DNA from: Saccharum officinarum
Lineage: Eukaryota; Streptophyta; Magnoliopsida; Poales; Poaceae
Assembly: GCA_020631735.1 (NCBI GenBank)
Contig: CM036209.1
Coordinates: 748,743 to 812,742 of the forward strand
Direction of reading: 5' to 3'
DNA: 64,000 bases
Translations under genes and position numbers: made by a program
Shown: in pieces, positions 21,246 through 32,272 of the stretch
How positions within the stretch are numbered: position 1 is the first letter of the stretch
Layout of the letters: each line of letters begins with the position of its first letter
The notes under the pieces: generated by a model
The model's database searches: none
What the model saw: the letters and a program-made list of their open reading frames with translations, nothing else
Told to the model about the DNA's origin: nothing

Positions 21246-21875
21246 TTACAAATGTTGGCCTCTTGTGAACTTGCTTAGGCCGATCTTGAGATGCTCTTTC
21301 TCTTGCTTGAGCTTTTTGTTCTCTTCAATAAGTGACTCATTTGATGTTTGCTTTTCAAGAGCCACCAACTCTTTTAGCTTCTTGTTCTCATTTCTAAGCA
21401 TCTCATTTTCACTCTTGAGCTTGGCATAATCATCATAGTTGTCGGACTCAACCATATTCTTGCCTTTGCCGCTAGAGCCTTGCTCAATGTTCTCAATAAT
21501 CAAGTTATCACATGATGTAGCTATATCAATCTTAACAACTTGGTTAGTAGCATCATGTGCCTCAAGAGAAAGCTCATTAGCAACAACAAGCCTATCATAA
21601 TCGATTTTCAATATACTATATTTGTCTTTTAGCAAGTTGTGCCTAGTGTTGAGCTCATCATGCTTCTTCTCAAGTTTATCATGTTCATCTCTAAGCTCTT
21701 TGTTAGAAGTTTTGAGCTCCTTGAGAGTAGAAGACATAATTTCATTTTGATCTTTGAGCTCATCACTAGTCTTATGTGCATTCTCAAGCTTAGATGAGAG
21801 TGAGTCATTTTCATTTTGTAGCTCATCATTTTTATTTCTAGTTCTTCTTATAATTTTAGAGTATTTGTTCAACAA
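21246..21875 (-). pseudogene. Copia gag coiled-coil segment
   Basis: A 209-residue Lys/Glu/Leu/Asn-rich frame with heptad-like LKELKTSNKELRDEHDKL and KLKELVALEKQ. Long coiled-coils between the two knuckles are typical of SIRE/Maximus Gag and probably aid particle assembly. Confidence 0.75.
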
Positions 21876-21959
21876 TTTTACAAGTTCATCATAAGAAGGT
21901 GCATCATATTCATCATCACTATCACTATCATCATCATCACTCTCATTGTTTTATACCTT

Positions 21960-22652
21960 TCATTCACCCTTGGCCATAAGGCATAGGTGAGAAGTGGATG
22001 ATGATGGTGAAGGTGGCGGTGAAGATGGTGATGAAGATGTCGGTGAAGATGATGATGATTGAATCACAAATGCGGCGACCTTCTCTTTCTCATCGTCGCT
22101 CTCATCGCCGGAGGACTCACATGATGACTCAATGTCGGTGAGCCAATCACCAATAATGTAGGCTTTGCCTCCCTTCTTCTTGTAAAACTCTTTTCTCTTG
22201 CCATCCTTCTTTTTGTATGGCTTGTTCTTCTTCTTCTCATCTTCTTCATCACTTGAATCATTTTTCTTGCCCTTGTTCTTGTTCTTGTATTTGTCTTTTG
22301 GAGGCCTAGGGCATTGATGAGCTAAGTGGCCAAGTTCACCACAATTGTAGCAATCCATCTCAGATATGGGCTTCCTTTTGCTACTTGTGAAGAACTTCTT
22401 CTTCTTGCCATCGAACTTGATGCCACTCTTGTTGAGCTTCTTTAGCATCTTGGTGGTCTTTCTCACCATGAGTGCAAGTGATGCATCATCAACATCACTT
22501 TCACTTGAGCTTTCTTGCACCATCATGGCTTGGCCCTTCTTCTTTTTCTTGTCATGGCTAGCTTTGAAGGCCAAGTCCTTCTTCTTGGAAGATGATGAGC
22601 CCTCTTCTGGAGTGATGTGCATGTACATCTCATGTACATTGATCTTTCCCAA
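21960..22652 (-). pseudogene. Copia gag, first zinc-knuckle segment
   Basis: It contains MDCYNCGELGHLAHQC, a complete CX2CX4HX4C knuckle, about 100 residues in, followed by Lys-rich and then Ser/Asp-rich low-complexity sequence. The start at GKINVHEMYMH is continuous in sense with the preceding UBN2 part through a shift. Confidence 0.8.
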
Positions 22653-22655
22653 TAC

Positions 22656-23213
22656 TTATGTCGGTGTTGCGGTGGAGAGATCACTTTGGTGAAGCACAGT
22701 GACAATGTGACCATACTTCTCAACGGGAAGAACACTCAAGATCCTCCTTGCAACATCCGATTGACTCATTTGAGTGAGTCCAAGAGCATTGAGATTCTCT
22801 ACAAGAACATTCAATCGAGTGTACATTTCATTAGCACTTTCTTTGTGAAGCAACTCAAAATAATTAATTTTCTTTAAAGCAATGTGATAGCATTCCTCAT
22901 GCTCACTCTTAGTTCCCTCATGGAGAGCACAAAGGTTTTCCCATAATTCATGAGCGTTTTTGGCATTACGCACATGATTGAAGATATCCTTACCTAGGCC
23001 CCGGTAGAGTGCATTTTTTACCTTTGCATTCTACCGGTCGTACTTCTCCTCGTCACCACTTGGGTTGGCAGGATCCTTGATAGCGGGAAGCCCTTCGGCT
23101 GCGGCTCTAAGCCACCCAACATCTATGGCTTTGAGGTACGCCACCATACGAATTTTCCAATATAGAAAATCATCTCCCTCAAAGGTGGGAGGTGGTCCTT
23201 CCCCATTAGACAT
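22656..23213 (-). pseudogene. Copia gag N-terminus (DUF4219/UBN2 type)
   Basis: The start codon at 23213 gives MSNGEGPPPTFEGDDFLYWK, the usual N-terminus of these Gags. A stop after EEKYDR (about 23031) interrupts it, and the frame resumes at 22973 with AHELWENLCALHEGTKSEHE and INYFELLHKESANEMYTRLN, matching the UBN2 domain. The start is about 55 bp after the primer-binding site, as expected for a 5' leader this short. Confidence 0.85.
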
Positions 23214-23252
23214 CTTGCTCTAGGCGGTGAAGCCTAAATAAGGAGCAACTTA

Positions 23253-23265
23253 GCTCCGATACCAA
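23253..23265 (-). promoter_or_regulatory. Primer-binding site (initiator Met-tRNA) of the Copia element
   Basis: The minus strand reads TTGGTATCGGAGC directly after the LTR end, close to the TGGTATCAGAGC complement of plant initiator Met-tRNA. Confidence 0.8.
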
Positions 23266-23266
23266 T

Positions 23267-24324
23267 TGAAAGGATCAAGATGCCCAAGAGGGGGTGAATT
23301 GGGCTTTTCTAAAAAAAATTAATTGCAAGAATTAAATCCTACAAGCCAAAGTTCACCCCTAGTGCCTACTAGTGTTCCTTATGATTCTACCGGTAAAAGG
23401 TTTTGCACCCTAAGTTCCAATCCTAGTCTAGCATGGCAATTCTAGGAAAGTAAATCAAGCAATGAAAGTAATATACGAAAGTTAATGCTTCAAAGTAAGG
23501 GTTAGAAACACGGCGATGTTTTCCCGAGGTATCAGAGAGTCGCCACTCCCCACTAGTCCTCGTTGGAGCACCCGTGCAAGGGTGTAGCTCCCCCTTGATC
23601 CGCGTAAGGATCAAGAGCTCTCTACGGGCTGATTCTTTGACACTCCGTCACGGTGAATCGCCCAAAACCGCTCACAAGATGAGTTGGGTCATCCACAAGC
23701 TCGCCGGATGATCACCAAACTTCCAATCACCACCAAGACGTCTAGGTGATGGCGATCACCAAGAGTAACAAGCTAGAACTCTCACTTGACCACAACAAGC
23801 CTAATGAGAAGATAGATGCACACTTGCTACTCCCTAGTCACTAACGAGGGATCTCAAACTTTGATTCTCAAATCACTACCCTCACTAGGGCTTTTGCACT
23901 CCCTTGCACCTGAAAGGTGTTTCTCAACTGAACAAATGAGCAAGAGACCTCTAAAAGAGGTGGAGGGGATGTATTTATACACCCCCATAGACAAATCCAA
24001 CCGTTACCTATTAAATTAGCAAAACACGCATTGACCGGACGCGCCGGTCGACGTGACCGGACGCGCCGGTCGAACGTAACGGTTGAAAAACTAAATGACT
24101 TCGCTGACTGACCGGATGCACCGATCAGGGATGACCGGACGCATCCGGTCATGCAAGAACCTTACTGTACTTTGACCTGACGCTTGGTCACGTCCGATCA
24201 GTGATGACCGGATGCGTCAGGTCAGCAGAGTACCTTACTGGAACATGACCAGACGCGTCCGATCATTTTCTAGTTGTGTCCGATTAGACTTTTACCCTCT
24301 GAAACACGTGTCAGACTGATCAAC
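23267..24324 (-). repeat. Partial 5' LTR of the first Copia element
   Basis: In plus coordinates it begins TGAAAGGATCAAGATGCCC; the minus strand therefore ends in CA next to the PBS. A minus-strand TATA box (TATAAATA) is at 23972-23979. GACCGGACGCGCCGGTCG motifs occur at about 24035-24075. It is cut at 24324 by the next LTR. Confidence 0.7.
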
Positions 24325-26840
24325 TGTAGGGTCGAGATGGCGGACTAGAGGGGGGGTGAATAGTCCTTTCTAAAACTTAAGCGTGTTGGCTAACACTAAA
24401 AACAAATGCGGAATAAAACTTATCAGTCTAGCCAAGACTTCACCCCTCTAACTAAGTTCACAAGCACCTCACAAAGATCCTAATTAAGCAACTAAGGTGC
24501 TTTCCTTAGCAAGAGCTCTCCTATTTAATTCTTGAGCAAGGTCACACAAACCTATGCACTAGTACTTTGCAAGCAAGAGGGAGCTCCTACACAATTTTAG
24601 TAAGCAAAGCGCACAAAGCCTAAGCTCACTAGCAATGCTCAATAACAAGGCAACTAATGCCAAATTAGAGAGCGCAAAACACTTAGCTACACAAACTAAG
24701 CAATGTGACTAACAAGGTTACACAAACCAAATTAGTCACGCAAGGGGAAGCTTCTAGCTACACAAGCAAGAAGACAACTAGCAAGCTACACAAGCAAACT
24801 AGTTACGAGAGCAACTACACAAGCACAAGTATATATGAAAGTAAATATAAGCTTGTGTTGCATGAATGCAAACCACCGAGAAGAGTAGACAAAGTTGACA
24901 CGGTGTTTTTCTCCCGAGGTTCACTTGGTTGCCACCAAGCTACGTCCCCGTTGTGTCGACCAACACTAGGATGGTTCCTCGGTGTGACCCTCAAGTCACT
25001 TACCCTCAAGGCACGCCCCGCAAGGCACCGCAAGACACCACTCTCAAGTGAGGTAACTCAATGACACGCTCAACTAGAGTTGCTCTTCGCGATCCCCGCG
25101 GGGTGAGCACAATCCCCCTCACAAAGCTTCTCCGGAGCCTCGCACAATCTTCTTGCGAGCTTCGACGGAGCCACAAGCCACCAAGCCGTCTAGGAGGTGG
25201 CAACCTCCAAGAGTAACAAGCACTACCGGCTTGCAACACGAACACCTAGTGCCACTCGATGCAACCTCACGATGCAATCGCACTAGAATCGCTCTCTCAC
25301 TCGATCCGATGAACACTATCAAGCATGAGTGAGTTAGAGGGCTCCCAAGCACTACCACACAAGCCACCAAGGCTAAAGTGTGCTCAGCACCCGGCCAAGG
25401 CCGGCCACAAGGTCTATTTATAACCCCACAGTCAAATAGAGCCGTTGCACACACTTGTCCGTTTTCTGCGGGAGCACCGGACGCGCCGGTCGTGACACAC
25501 CGGACGCGCTCAACCGCGTCCGGTGCCCCTGCGACGTCCACGTGTTCACCGAATTCAAATTCGTCCATTAGATCCACCAACGGTCACTGTGCGCCAACGG
25601 TCAAACGACCCACCGGACGCGCTGTAGCGAACCACCGGACGCGCCGGTGCGCACAGTACCCGCGCCCGCGAAGACAAGACCGGACGCGCTCCTCGCAACC
25701 ACCGGACGCCACAGTAACCGCGTCCGGTGCGAGTCCAGTAAGCACCCTGGACCACCGGACGCGTCCGATGGTGTAGGACCGGACGCGCACCGCGTCTGAT
25801 GACTTCGTGACTCGCTGTTCGCCAGACCGGACGCGCCGGTCCCGTGGGTCACCGGACGCGCCGGTGTCAAACCCTAGCCCGCGCGCCTGACGCCCGCGCT
25901 GCACTGACCGGACGCGCCGGTCCATAGTGACCGCGTCCGGTGCAGCGTCCGGTGCAGCGTCCGGTGCTGCGTCCGGTCACCTCTGTGACCGCGTTCGCCT
26001 CCGTTTCTTTTCCGACTTCCGGCGTAGTAGAAAATAGGCATTTCATTTCCCCGAAATCGCCTGAATCCCGCGCTCGCACGCTCGGCGGGAGGGAGAGAGA
26101 AACTCAAACCCCTCTCTACCCGCAAACCACAGCGCGACCAACACCACCTTTGCAAATGTGCCAACACCATCAAGTGTACATCTCCATGTGCTTGTGTGTT
26201 AGCTTTTTCTCAATCATTTTCAAAGGAGTTAGGCACTCAACTTGCCTCGCCACTCGATCCTAACACGTATGCACAGTTAGATCGCTCAAGTGGCACTAGA
26301 TGACCGATATGCAAACAAGTTTGCCCCTCTTGATAGTACGGCCATCTATCCTAAACCCGGTCATAAACTTCTCTACACACCTATGACCGGTGAAATGGAA
26401 ATGCCCTAGGTTATACCTTTGCCTTGCGCATTCCACTCCATCTCCTCTGACGTTGATGCAACACATGCACCAACCAATCACCAAATGATATGATTCACTT
26501 CATATCATCACGTGACCGTATTGGTTCATCGATCTTGACCTCACTTGCTCTTCACCGTTGCATTGGTCCGTCGGCGCCAAGTCTTGCCCAAGCTTCACCA
26601 TCGCATGGTCCTTCGCTTCGAAGCCTCAACTTGCCCTTCACCTTCACAACCGGTCCTTCGAGCCAAGACTCATCTTGATCTTCTCCATCTTGGTCACATG
26701 ACTCCATGTCATGTCTCATATGCAATGAGCTCCTTCATGACACCATCACATGTGGACTAATCTCCTGTGTATCTCACATAACCACATATTAGTCCACCTA
26801 AGTTGTCACTCAATTACCAAAACCAACCAAGGACCTTTCA
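24325..26840 (-). repeat. 3' LTR (2516 bp) of the Gag-only element
   Basis: In plus coordinates it runs TGTAGGGTCGAGATGG to GGACCTTTCA. The minus-strand TATA box TATAAATA lies at 25415-25422. Between about 25480 and 25975 it contains more than a dozen copies of ACCGGACGCG or its complement, some forming the near-palindrome ACCGGACGCGCCGGT. Confidence 0.9.
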
Positions 26841-26842
26841 AT

Positions 26843-26857
26843 CTCCCCCTTTTTGGT
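26843..26857 (-). promoter_or_regulatory. Polypurine tract of the Gag-only element
   Basis: The minus strand reads CCAAAAAGGGGGAGA just before the LTR, the plus-strand priming site. Confidence 0.8.
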
Positions 26858-29800
26858 AATTGATGACAACTCTACAAAGATATGGAAATTATGCTTTTTC
26901 AAGCTAGCACTTCACACAAGTGTAAATTGCTAACTTGTTTTGGATTTAATGTTACTTATCCAACTTTTAAGCTCTATGTCAAGATTTGGATAAGCACCAT
27001 AAAATCCGACTTGGTAGTGATAACTCCCCCTACATATGTGCTCAAATGGTTTGGTTTCAAGCTTGCACATATGCATAAATATGAAATTTGTGGGAGGGTT
27101 AGCACTACTAAGTGATGCTAAGGTGTATAGAATAAACCTTTGTAGCTCGATACCAATTAGTAGCTTGATGCCATTTGAAAATCACAAGTTTGCCATCATC
27201 CTTAGCATCACGAGTAGCTAGACATCAAAAACACTAGAAACCCCGTGAGATCACATTATAAGCATGGTTCTAGTTATTGCATAATAATCACAAGTCTAGC
27301 TAACATCCTATGCATGCTAGTTATCAAATCATCATTCAAGTTCTATAACTAGCATACACCACACAAGCATGCATATTGAATTTAAGAACTTATGCAATGC
27401 AAGCAAGCACATGAATTATGCACATATCAAATGTAATCAATCAAAGTTCATGAGCTTGCTCCCCCTACTTGTGTGCTTTCTTTGTCCAAGAATATTTGAT
27501 CCCCTTATATTCTTCAATGTTGCTCCCTCTTTGTCCATGTCTATGTCCAATATCATCTATCTCTCTCCCAAAGCAATCTCTCCTCAAAAGGAAATCTTGC
27601 ATATCTTTGTCCAACTTATCTTTGTCCAACTTCTCCCCTTTGTCATCAATTTCCATAAAAGGTGATCTTCTTAATTGATACAAAGACTTGCATTGGGGTA
27701 GATGGTTGAAACTTGAGTATTGCATTTTTGATGGACATTACCACACATGTTGGAATGACAAACTTTATGGTTGCTCTTGAGATTCCACATAGGATCTTTG
27801 ACCTTGATACCAATCGGTGGGGCTCCTCCCCCTATGTCATAGCATGTGTCATTCACTTGAGATACCACTTGGAGATGAGGGAAGCATTTCTTGATTTGAT
27901 CACTTAAGGTTGAGGATCACTTGTGAAGCCATCGTCTTGCATGAATGATACCATGTGAAGCTACCATGAGTAAAAATGTGATACCATTTGAAAGAATTTT
28001 CTTGTATGGATTCACTTTGAAGGATTTGGCAATAACATTCACTTCTTGAACATTTTCTATCTTCATGAGTACCACTTGTAAGATATCACTTGTAGATCAT
28101 GATCTAGACACCACTAGTGAATACCACTTTAGAAGATCAATTTGAGTCTAGATACTACTTGAAACAAACTAGATATCTATTTTCATTGTTGTCTTGTGCT
28201 TGTACTCTTATCATTGTCATGAGCTTTTTGTATGACTTGAACTAAGTTGATTTGCCTAAGATTCCAAGTCCGATTTGATCCAATGACAAGCTTCTTCACA
28301 CCTTATGCTAAGGGTTATCATGCCAATGTTGTACTTGTCACTTGTTAGCAATCCAAACTAGATCAAGTACTTGGGTTCACTAGCTCATGAACAAATTCAT
28401 ACTCATACCACTAGATCATTTAGACAATTCAAGCAATAGTGGTAGGCTATGAATTAAACATTTCATTTGTTATGCATGATCCTAGTAAGCATGTACTATA
28501 TGCACTAATCGCATACTAGTAAGGGATGAAATGATCATGCACATTACAATGATACCTTTGCTATGTTGGAGTAGAGGATAGTCACATAGATTCTAATTCA
28601 TTACTCCAATAGCAATGTGAAGTCCAATTTATAAGCTTGGTGAAGACCAATCATCATAGATAAATTCATTCTTCACCCATATGAAATGAAAACCACTTAT
28701 GATCAAGTGCACTTTCTTGTTGTGGTTGGCTTGCTTTTTCTCTTTGATCAATGCTTGCATGAGAGAAGTACTTATGATACCAATTTTATAATTATGACTA
28801 GCTCTCTTTTGGGTGTTGCTTACTTTTCTTGATCAACCCTTTTGATTGCTTCAACTAAGCATCACAAGTTCCTTGGGTCACCACTTCCATGTTAGCCTTC
28901 CAAGTTCCAAACTTGGTTTCACCTACACACGGCGGCAAGCCCCTCACTAGGGAGAAGTGACCTTTCTCCAAAGAACTACTCTTGATACTCACTTGAAATG
29001 ATATAGTTTGATTGATCCAAATGATGAACTCAATCTTGATGAATAATCCTTGAATCTACATTTGAGTCCAACTCTTTCTACTTGTTTAAGTCCTTTTCTT
29101 TCTACCAAATGATCTCTAATCATCACTAGAACTTAAACTTCATCTTCATCTTAAGTTTGATCTTGATCTTCAAATTGAGTACCAAATAAGTACACCAAGT
29201 ACATTCCATAATCAAATGTTCTTGTACTCATTGCTCTTTATGCTTCTAGATCAATCCAAAACCAAACTTAGGTTCCTCAACCACTTATAAACATGTTTCC
29301 AACTTGAGGACCTTTCAATCAAAGTGACTCTAGATTAATCCAATGATTGTCACTTTTCTAGCAGATTCTGTACCCTTCAAAGAATAATTCATATCTCCAA
29401 TGTACAGATCCAAATGCCATGAAATTTGGTGGAGACGTGATTCACTAAGTCATCTAGCAGCTGTAAAAATTTGAGATTCATTTGACATCTAGATTGCTAC
29501 TAGATTTCAAATCTTCCACAACTGCTACATGCTGAAAACTGCTGCACTATAGCTGACAAGATGCACTCCAAAACCGAAGCATCTCTTATCCACTTCTCAT
29601 GAAATTTCTACAGCATCTTCTTTCATAAGTGTAGAGCATGTATACCAAATTTCAAGCCAATCCAAATAGATTTGTTCACTCAAACATGGCTAAGATCACT
29701 GCTAGCTCAGATTTTTAATTTTGGACAGATTTAATACATTGAGCAATACTTCATCAAATATGAATCAAACTTGAAACTAACTTGTTTGAATACTTTCACA

Positions 29801-30229
29801 AGACATATATCCATCCAATCCACTTACTAAATGTCATCTCATGAAATTATCCAACACAAACCAATCCAAACTTGATTACTAAGCTTTTAATCCATTCAAT
29901 CATCTCATAGCAAGCAACATTGCACAATTATCCAATTCAATCAACTCATATGCACCCAAATGAAATAATCAACAAGTGATATACCTTGGTTAGCTCATGA
30001 TTATTCATAGCAAGCTTTCAACTTGAACATTTGCAAGCCATCAAATAATTCCAATAAATCATTCACAACTTGATCATGACACTTGTATGTTGTAGTACTT
30101 TGGACTTCACTCATTTTGACTTGGCATTGGGATAGAATTGCAATAAGCTTCAATACTTGAGTCAACATATAATGATAAATATGAAACCAATTGAATCAAG
30201 CCTCCAATGCCGATGGTACCTACAAACAA
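26858..30229. other. Non-coding internal region of the Gag-only element
   Basis: It is AT-rich with frequent stops on both strands and no Copia pol motif. Short words such as GATACCACTTG, GTACCACTTG and GATACTACTTG recur at about 27850-28160. Its edges are the polypurine tract and the end of the gag ORF. Confidence 0.7.
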
Positions 30230-32221
30230 TCATCCACTCTTTGATGGTACCCAAACTAGTTTGGGTCCTCTCAAGTTAGGTGCAACATACTTAGGCATAG
30301 CCTTAGTATGAGTAGCGGGATGTTTTGCAATTCCAACCAATGAGGTACCATTGCCATCCTTTCTAAGCATATTAGTATTATCAATTGAAATAGGCTTAGA
30401 ATTCTCACCTAGGGGACATGAATGAGCATTGTGTCCCCTTTCCCGGCATGAATAGCATCTTCTCTTTGATTGAGCCTTTTCTTCTTTGCTCATATGATGC
30501 TCTTCATTCCCTTGCCTCTCATGAGTTGCTTGAGCCTTCTTCTCAAGCTTGGTAGGACACCCCGAGGCGAAGTGTCCTATGTCTCCACATTTGAAGCACT
30601 TGATGTGAGCATGTACTTTCTTCTCATCTTGATTCTTGCTCATCATCTTGACATCTTGAATTTGCATTGGATGTCTTGCTCTTCCACCCCTTCTTGTTTT
30701 CTTCTTCTTCATCAAGTCATCATCATCTTCATGATTGATCTTGATTTGCTCTTGGGGTGTCTTCTCTTGCTCAACTAGTGGCTTTGGTTGAGGCTTTACT
30801 TGTTGCTTCACCAATTGCTTGATTGGGCACATTGAGGTGAGATGACCCCAAGTGCGGCACTTGAAGCACTTGACATGCTTTAGCCTCTCTTCTTCTTTCA
30901 TCTTCTTGAGCTTCTCAATGTTTGGGCAACCATTAGCAAGATGTCCCGCTTCATGGCATCGATAGCACATGGAATGCGAGAGCTTCTTTTGAAGTAGCCT
31001 CTTCATCCTCTTTTCTTGCTTTCTTTCGCCCCTTGTCATTTTCTTCTTGAAGCCAAGGCCACTTTTGTCACCAACGTTTCTTTGAGTCTTCATCATGTGC
31101 TCAAAGGTGACTTTTGAGTTGTAGCACCTCTCTAACTTGATGCTCAAATTCTTCATTTTACTTTTAAGCTCATTGTTCTCCTTCAAAAGGTTAGTCTCAC
31201 AAGACATAGAAGTAAAACAAGCATTTAATTGTGAAGAACATGGCATATCTAATAAATCATCACAAAAGGTGGATACATGCTTCTTGCCTACATCACAAGG
31301 GTTAGTAATATGTGATTGATCATTTGACCCAAATGATGAGCTCTCACTAGATTTGGTTTCTTCATTAGAAGGCTTCTTAGTGAGTAAAGCATGTTCTTGT
31401 GCCAAATTATCATGAGCAACACTAAGTTCCTCATGAGCCAATTTTAGCTCCTCATGTGAACAAGTAGTAACATAAAGTAGATGCTTTTGTTGTTCACATG
31501 TGGTTTTTAGAAATGAGTTTTCATTTTTCAATTTACTTGTTTTTGCCATCTCATTTCTTAGGGCCTTTGAGAGTTTATATAGAAGCTCAAAATTTGGACC
31601 ATCACAATCAACAACAAAACCACCAATAGATACCTTAGTGTCACCATGTGACATGGAACAATGTGGTGATGTTGAAGAGCTTGTTGAAGCATCACTCTCA
31701 TAGCCATCATCTTCACCATCAAGTGTGCATGGAGTAGAATCATTGCTTGCATCACTTGTGGCATTATCATTCTTCTTGTCAAGTGATCTTGTGATATGAT
31801 CATCTTTGTCATCACTTGACCGTGAGGTGGAGCAATCCTCCACAACCACCTTGTTGTGGTCATGCTCAACATCCTTATGTACCTCTTCCTTGGGCTCATC
31901 ATTATTGGAGATCATCCCATATTTCTCATTTAGAAACACCCAAATTTCATGGGCGGACTCGAAGTCTATGATCTCACAAAGTATGCTACTATCCATAGAT
32001 CGATATAGAGTATTAGTAGCTTGGCTATCAAGATGTAGGCATTTACTTTGCGCTTGAGTTGCATTCTTTTTATCAATTGCAAAGGAAAAGCCCACATCTA
32101 CGATCCACCACATTTGAGGAGAAATAAACTTAAAATTGCATGTCATCCAATTTCTCCACCGTGCAAAGTGTGTGCCATCAAAAATGTGTGGACACTCAAC
32201 ATCTAGCCCATAAGCCGCCAT
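30230..32221 (-). CDS. Gag protein with four CCHC zinc knuckles
   Basis: A 663-residue open frame starts MAAYGLDVECPHIFDGTHFA, 36 bp inside the PBS. The N-terminus (DUF4219-like, with FARWRNWM and ESAHEIWVFLNEKYG) aligns in style with the adjacent Copia Gags, but the rest of the UBN2 core is replaced by an acidic Ser/Asp-rich stretch (about residues 105-190). Coiled-coil-like LKLAHEELSVAHDNLAQEHA follows near 270. Four CX2CX4HX4C knuckles lie near residues 418 (CYRCHEAGHLANGC), 450 (CFKCRTWGHLTSMC), 540 (CFKCGDIGHFASGC) and 588 (CYSCRERGHNAHSC). The C-terminus NLRGPKLVWVPSKSG is the segment that normally precedes protease, so the ORF ends at the gag/pol border. It would bind and package element RNA. 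The frame is intact, unlike its neighbours. Confidence 0.85.
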   Translation of the reverse strand: MAAYGLDVECPHIFDGTHFARWRNWMTCNFKFISPQMWWIVDVGFSFAIDKKNATQAQSKCLHLDSQATNTLYRSMDSSILCEIIDFESAHEIWVFLNEKYGMISNNDEPKEEVHKDVEHDHNKVVVEDCSTSRSSDDKDDHITRSLDKKNDNATSDASNDSTPCTLDGEDDGYESDASTSSSTSPHCSMSHGDTKVSIGGFVVDCDGPNFELLYKLSKALRNEMAKTSKLKNENSFLKTTCEQQKHLLYVTTCSHEELKLAHEELSVAHDNLAQEHALLTKKPSNEETKSSESSSFGSNDQSHITNPCDVGKKHVSTFCDDLLDMPCSSQLNACFTSMSCETNLLKENNELKSKMKNLSIKLERCYNSKVTFEHMMKTQRNVGDKSGLGFKKKMTRGERKQEKRMKRLLQKKLSHSMCYRCHEAGHLANGCPNIEKLKKMKEEERLKHVKCFKCRTWGHLTSMCPIKQLVKQQVKPQPKPLVEQEKTPQEQIKINHEDDDDLMKKKKTRRGGRARHPMQIQDVKMMSKNQDEKKVHAHIKCFKCGDIGHFASGCPTKLEKKAQATHERQGNEEHHMSKEEKAQSKRRCYSCRERGHNAHSCPLGENSKPISIDNTNMLRKDGNGTSLVGIAKHPATHTKAMPKYVAPNLRGPKLVWVPSKSG

Positions 32222-32257
32222 CCTCTCGAGTCGGTGAAGACCACAAATGAGAGACCC

Positions 32258-32270
32258 GGCTCTGATACCA
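32258..32270 (-). promoter_or_regulatory. Primer-binding site of the Gag-only element
   Basis: The minus strand reads TGGTATCAGAGCC, an exact match to the plant initiator Met-tRNA complement, 2 bases after the LTR end. Confidence 0.9.
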
Positions 32271-32272
32271 CT

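Larger units (their letters stand above)
18478..24324 (-). mobile_element. Broken SIRE/Maximus-like Copia retrotransposon
   Basis: Reading leftward on the minus strand the order is LTR, PBS, gag, zinc knuckle, coiled-coil, second knuckle, protease, integrase, reverse transcriptase. Integrase before RT defines Copia. The long gag with coiled-coil and two CCHC knuckles fits the SIRE/Maximus lineage. RNase H and the 3' LTR are lost at the gap. The 5' LTR starts at 23267 (plus coordinates) and is cut at 24324 by the next element. Confidence 0.85.

Noticed and set aside
25119..26079. ORFs over the CCGG-rich tract in the Copia LTR and its copy near 33064-34023
   Set aside because: Open frames arise from repeated ACCGGACGCG units. 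The two LTR copies do not keep the same frames, so they are not coding.
31137..32057. Plus-strand ORFs opposite the Gag-only element's gag
   Set aside because: Shadows of the long minus-strand gag frame.
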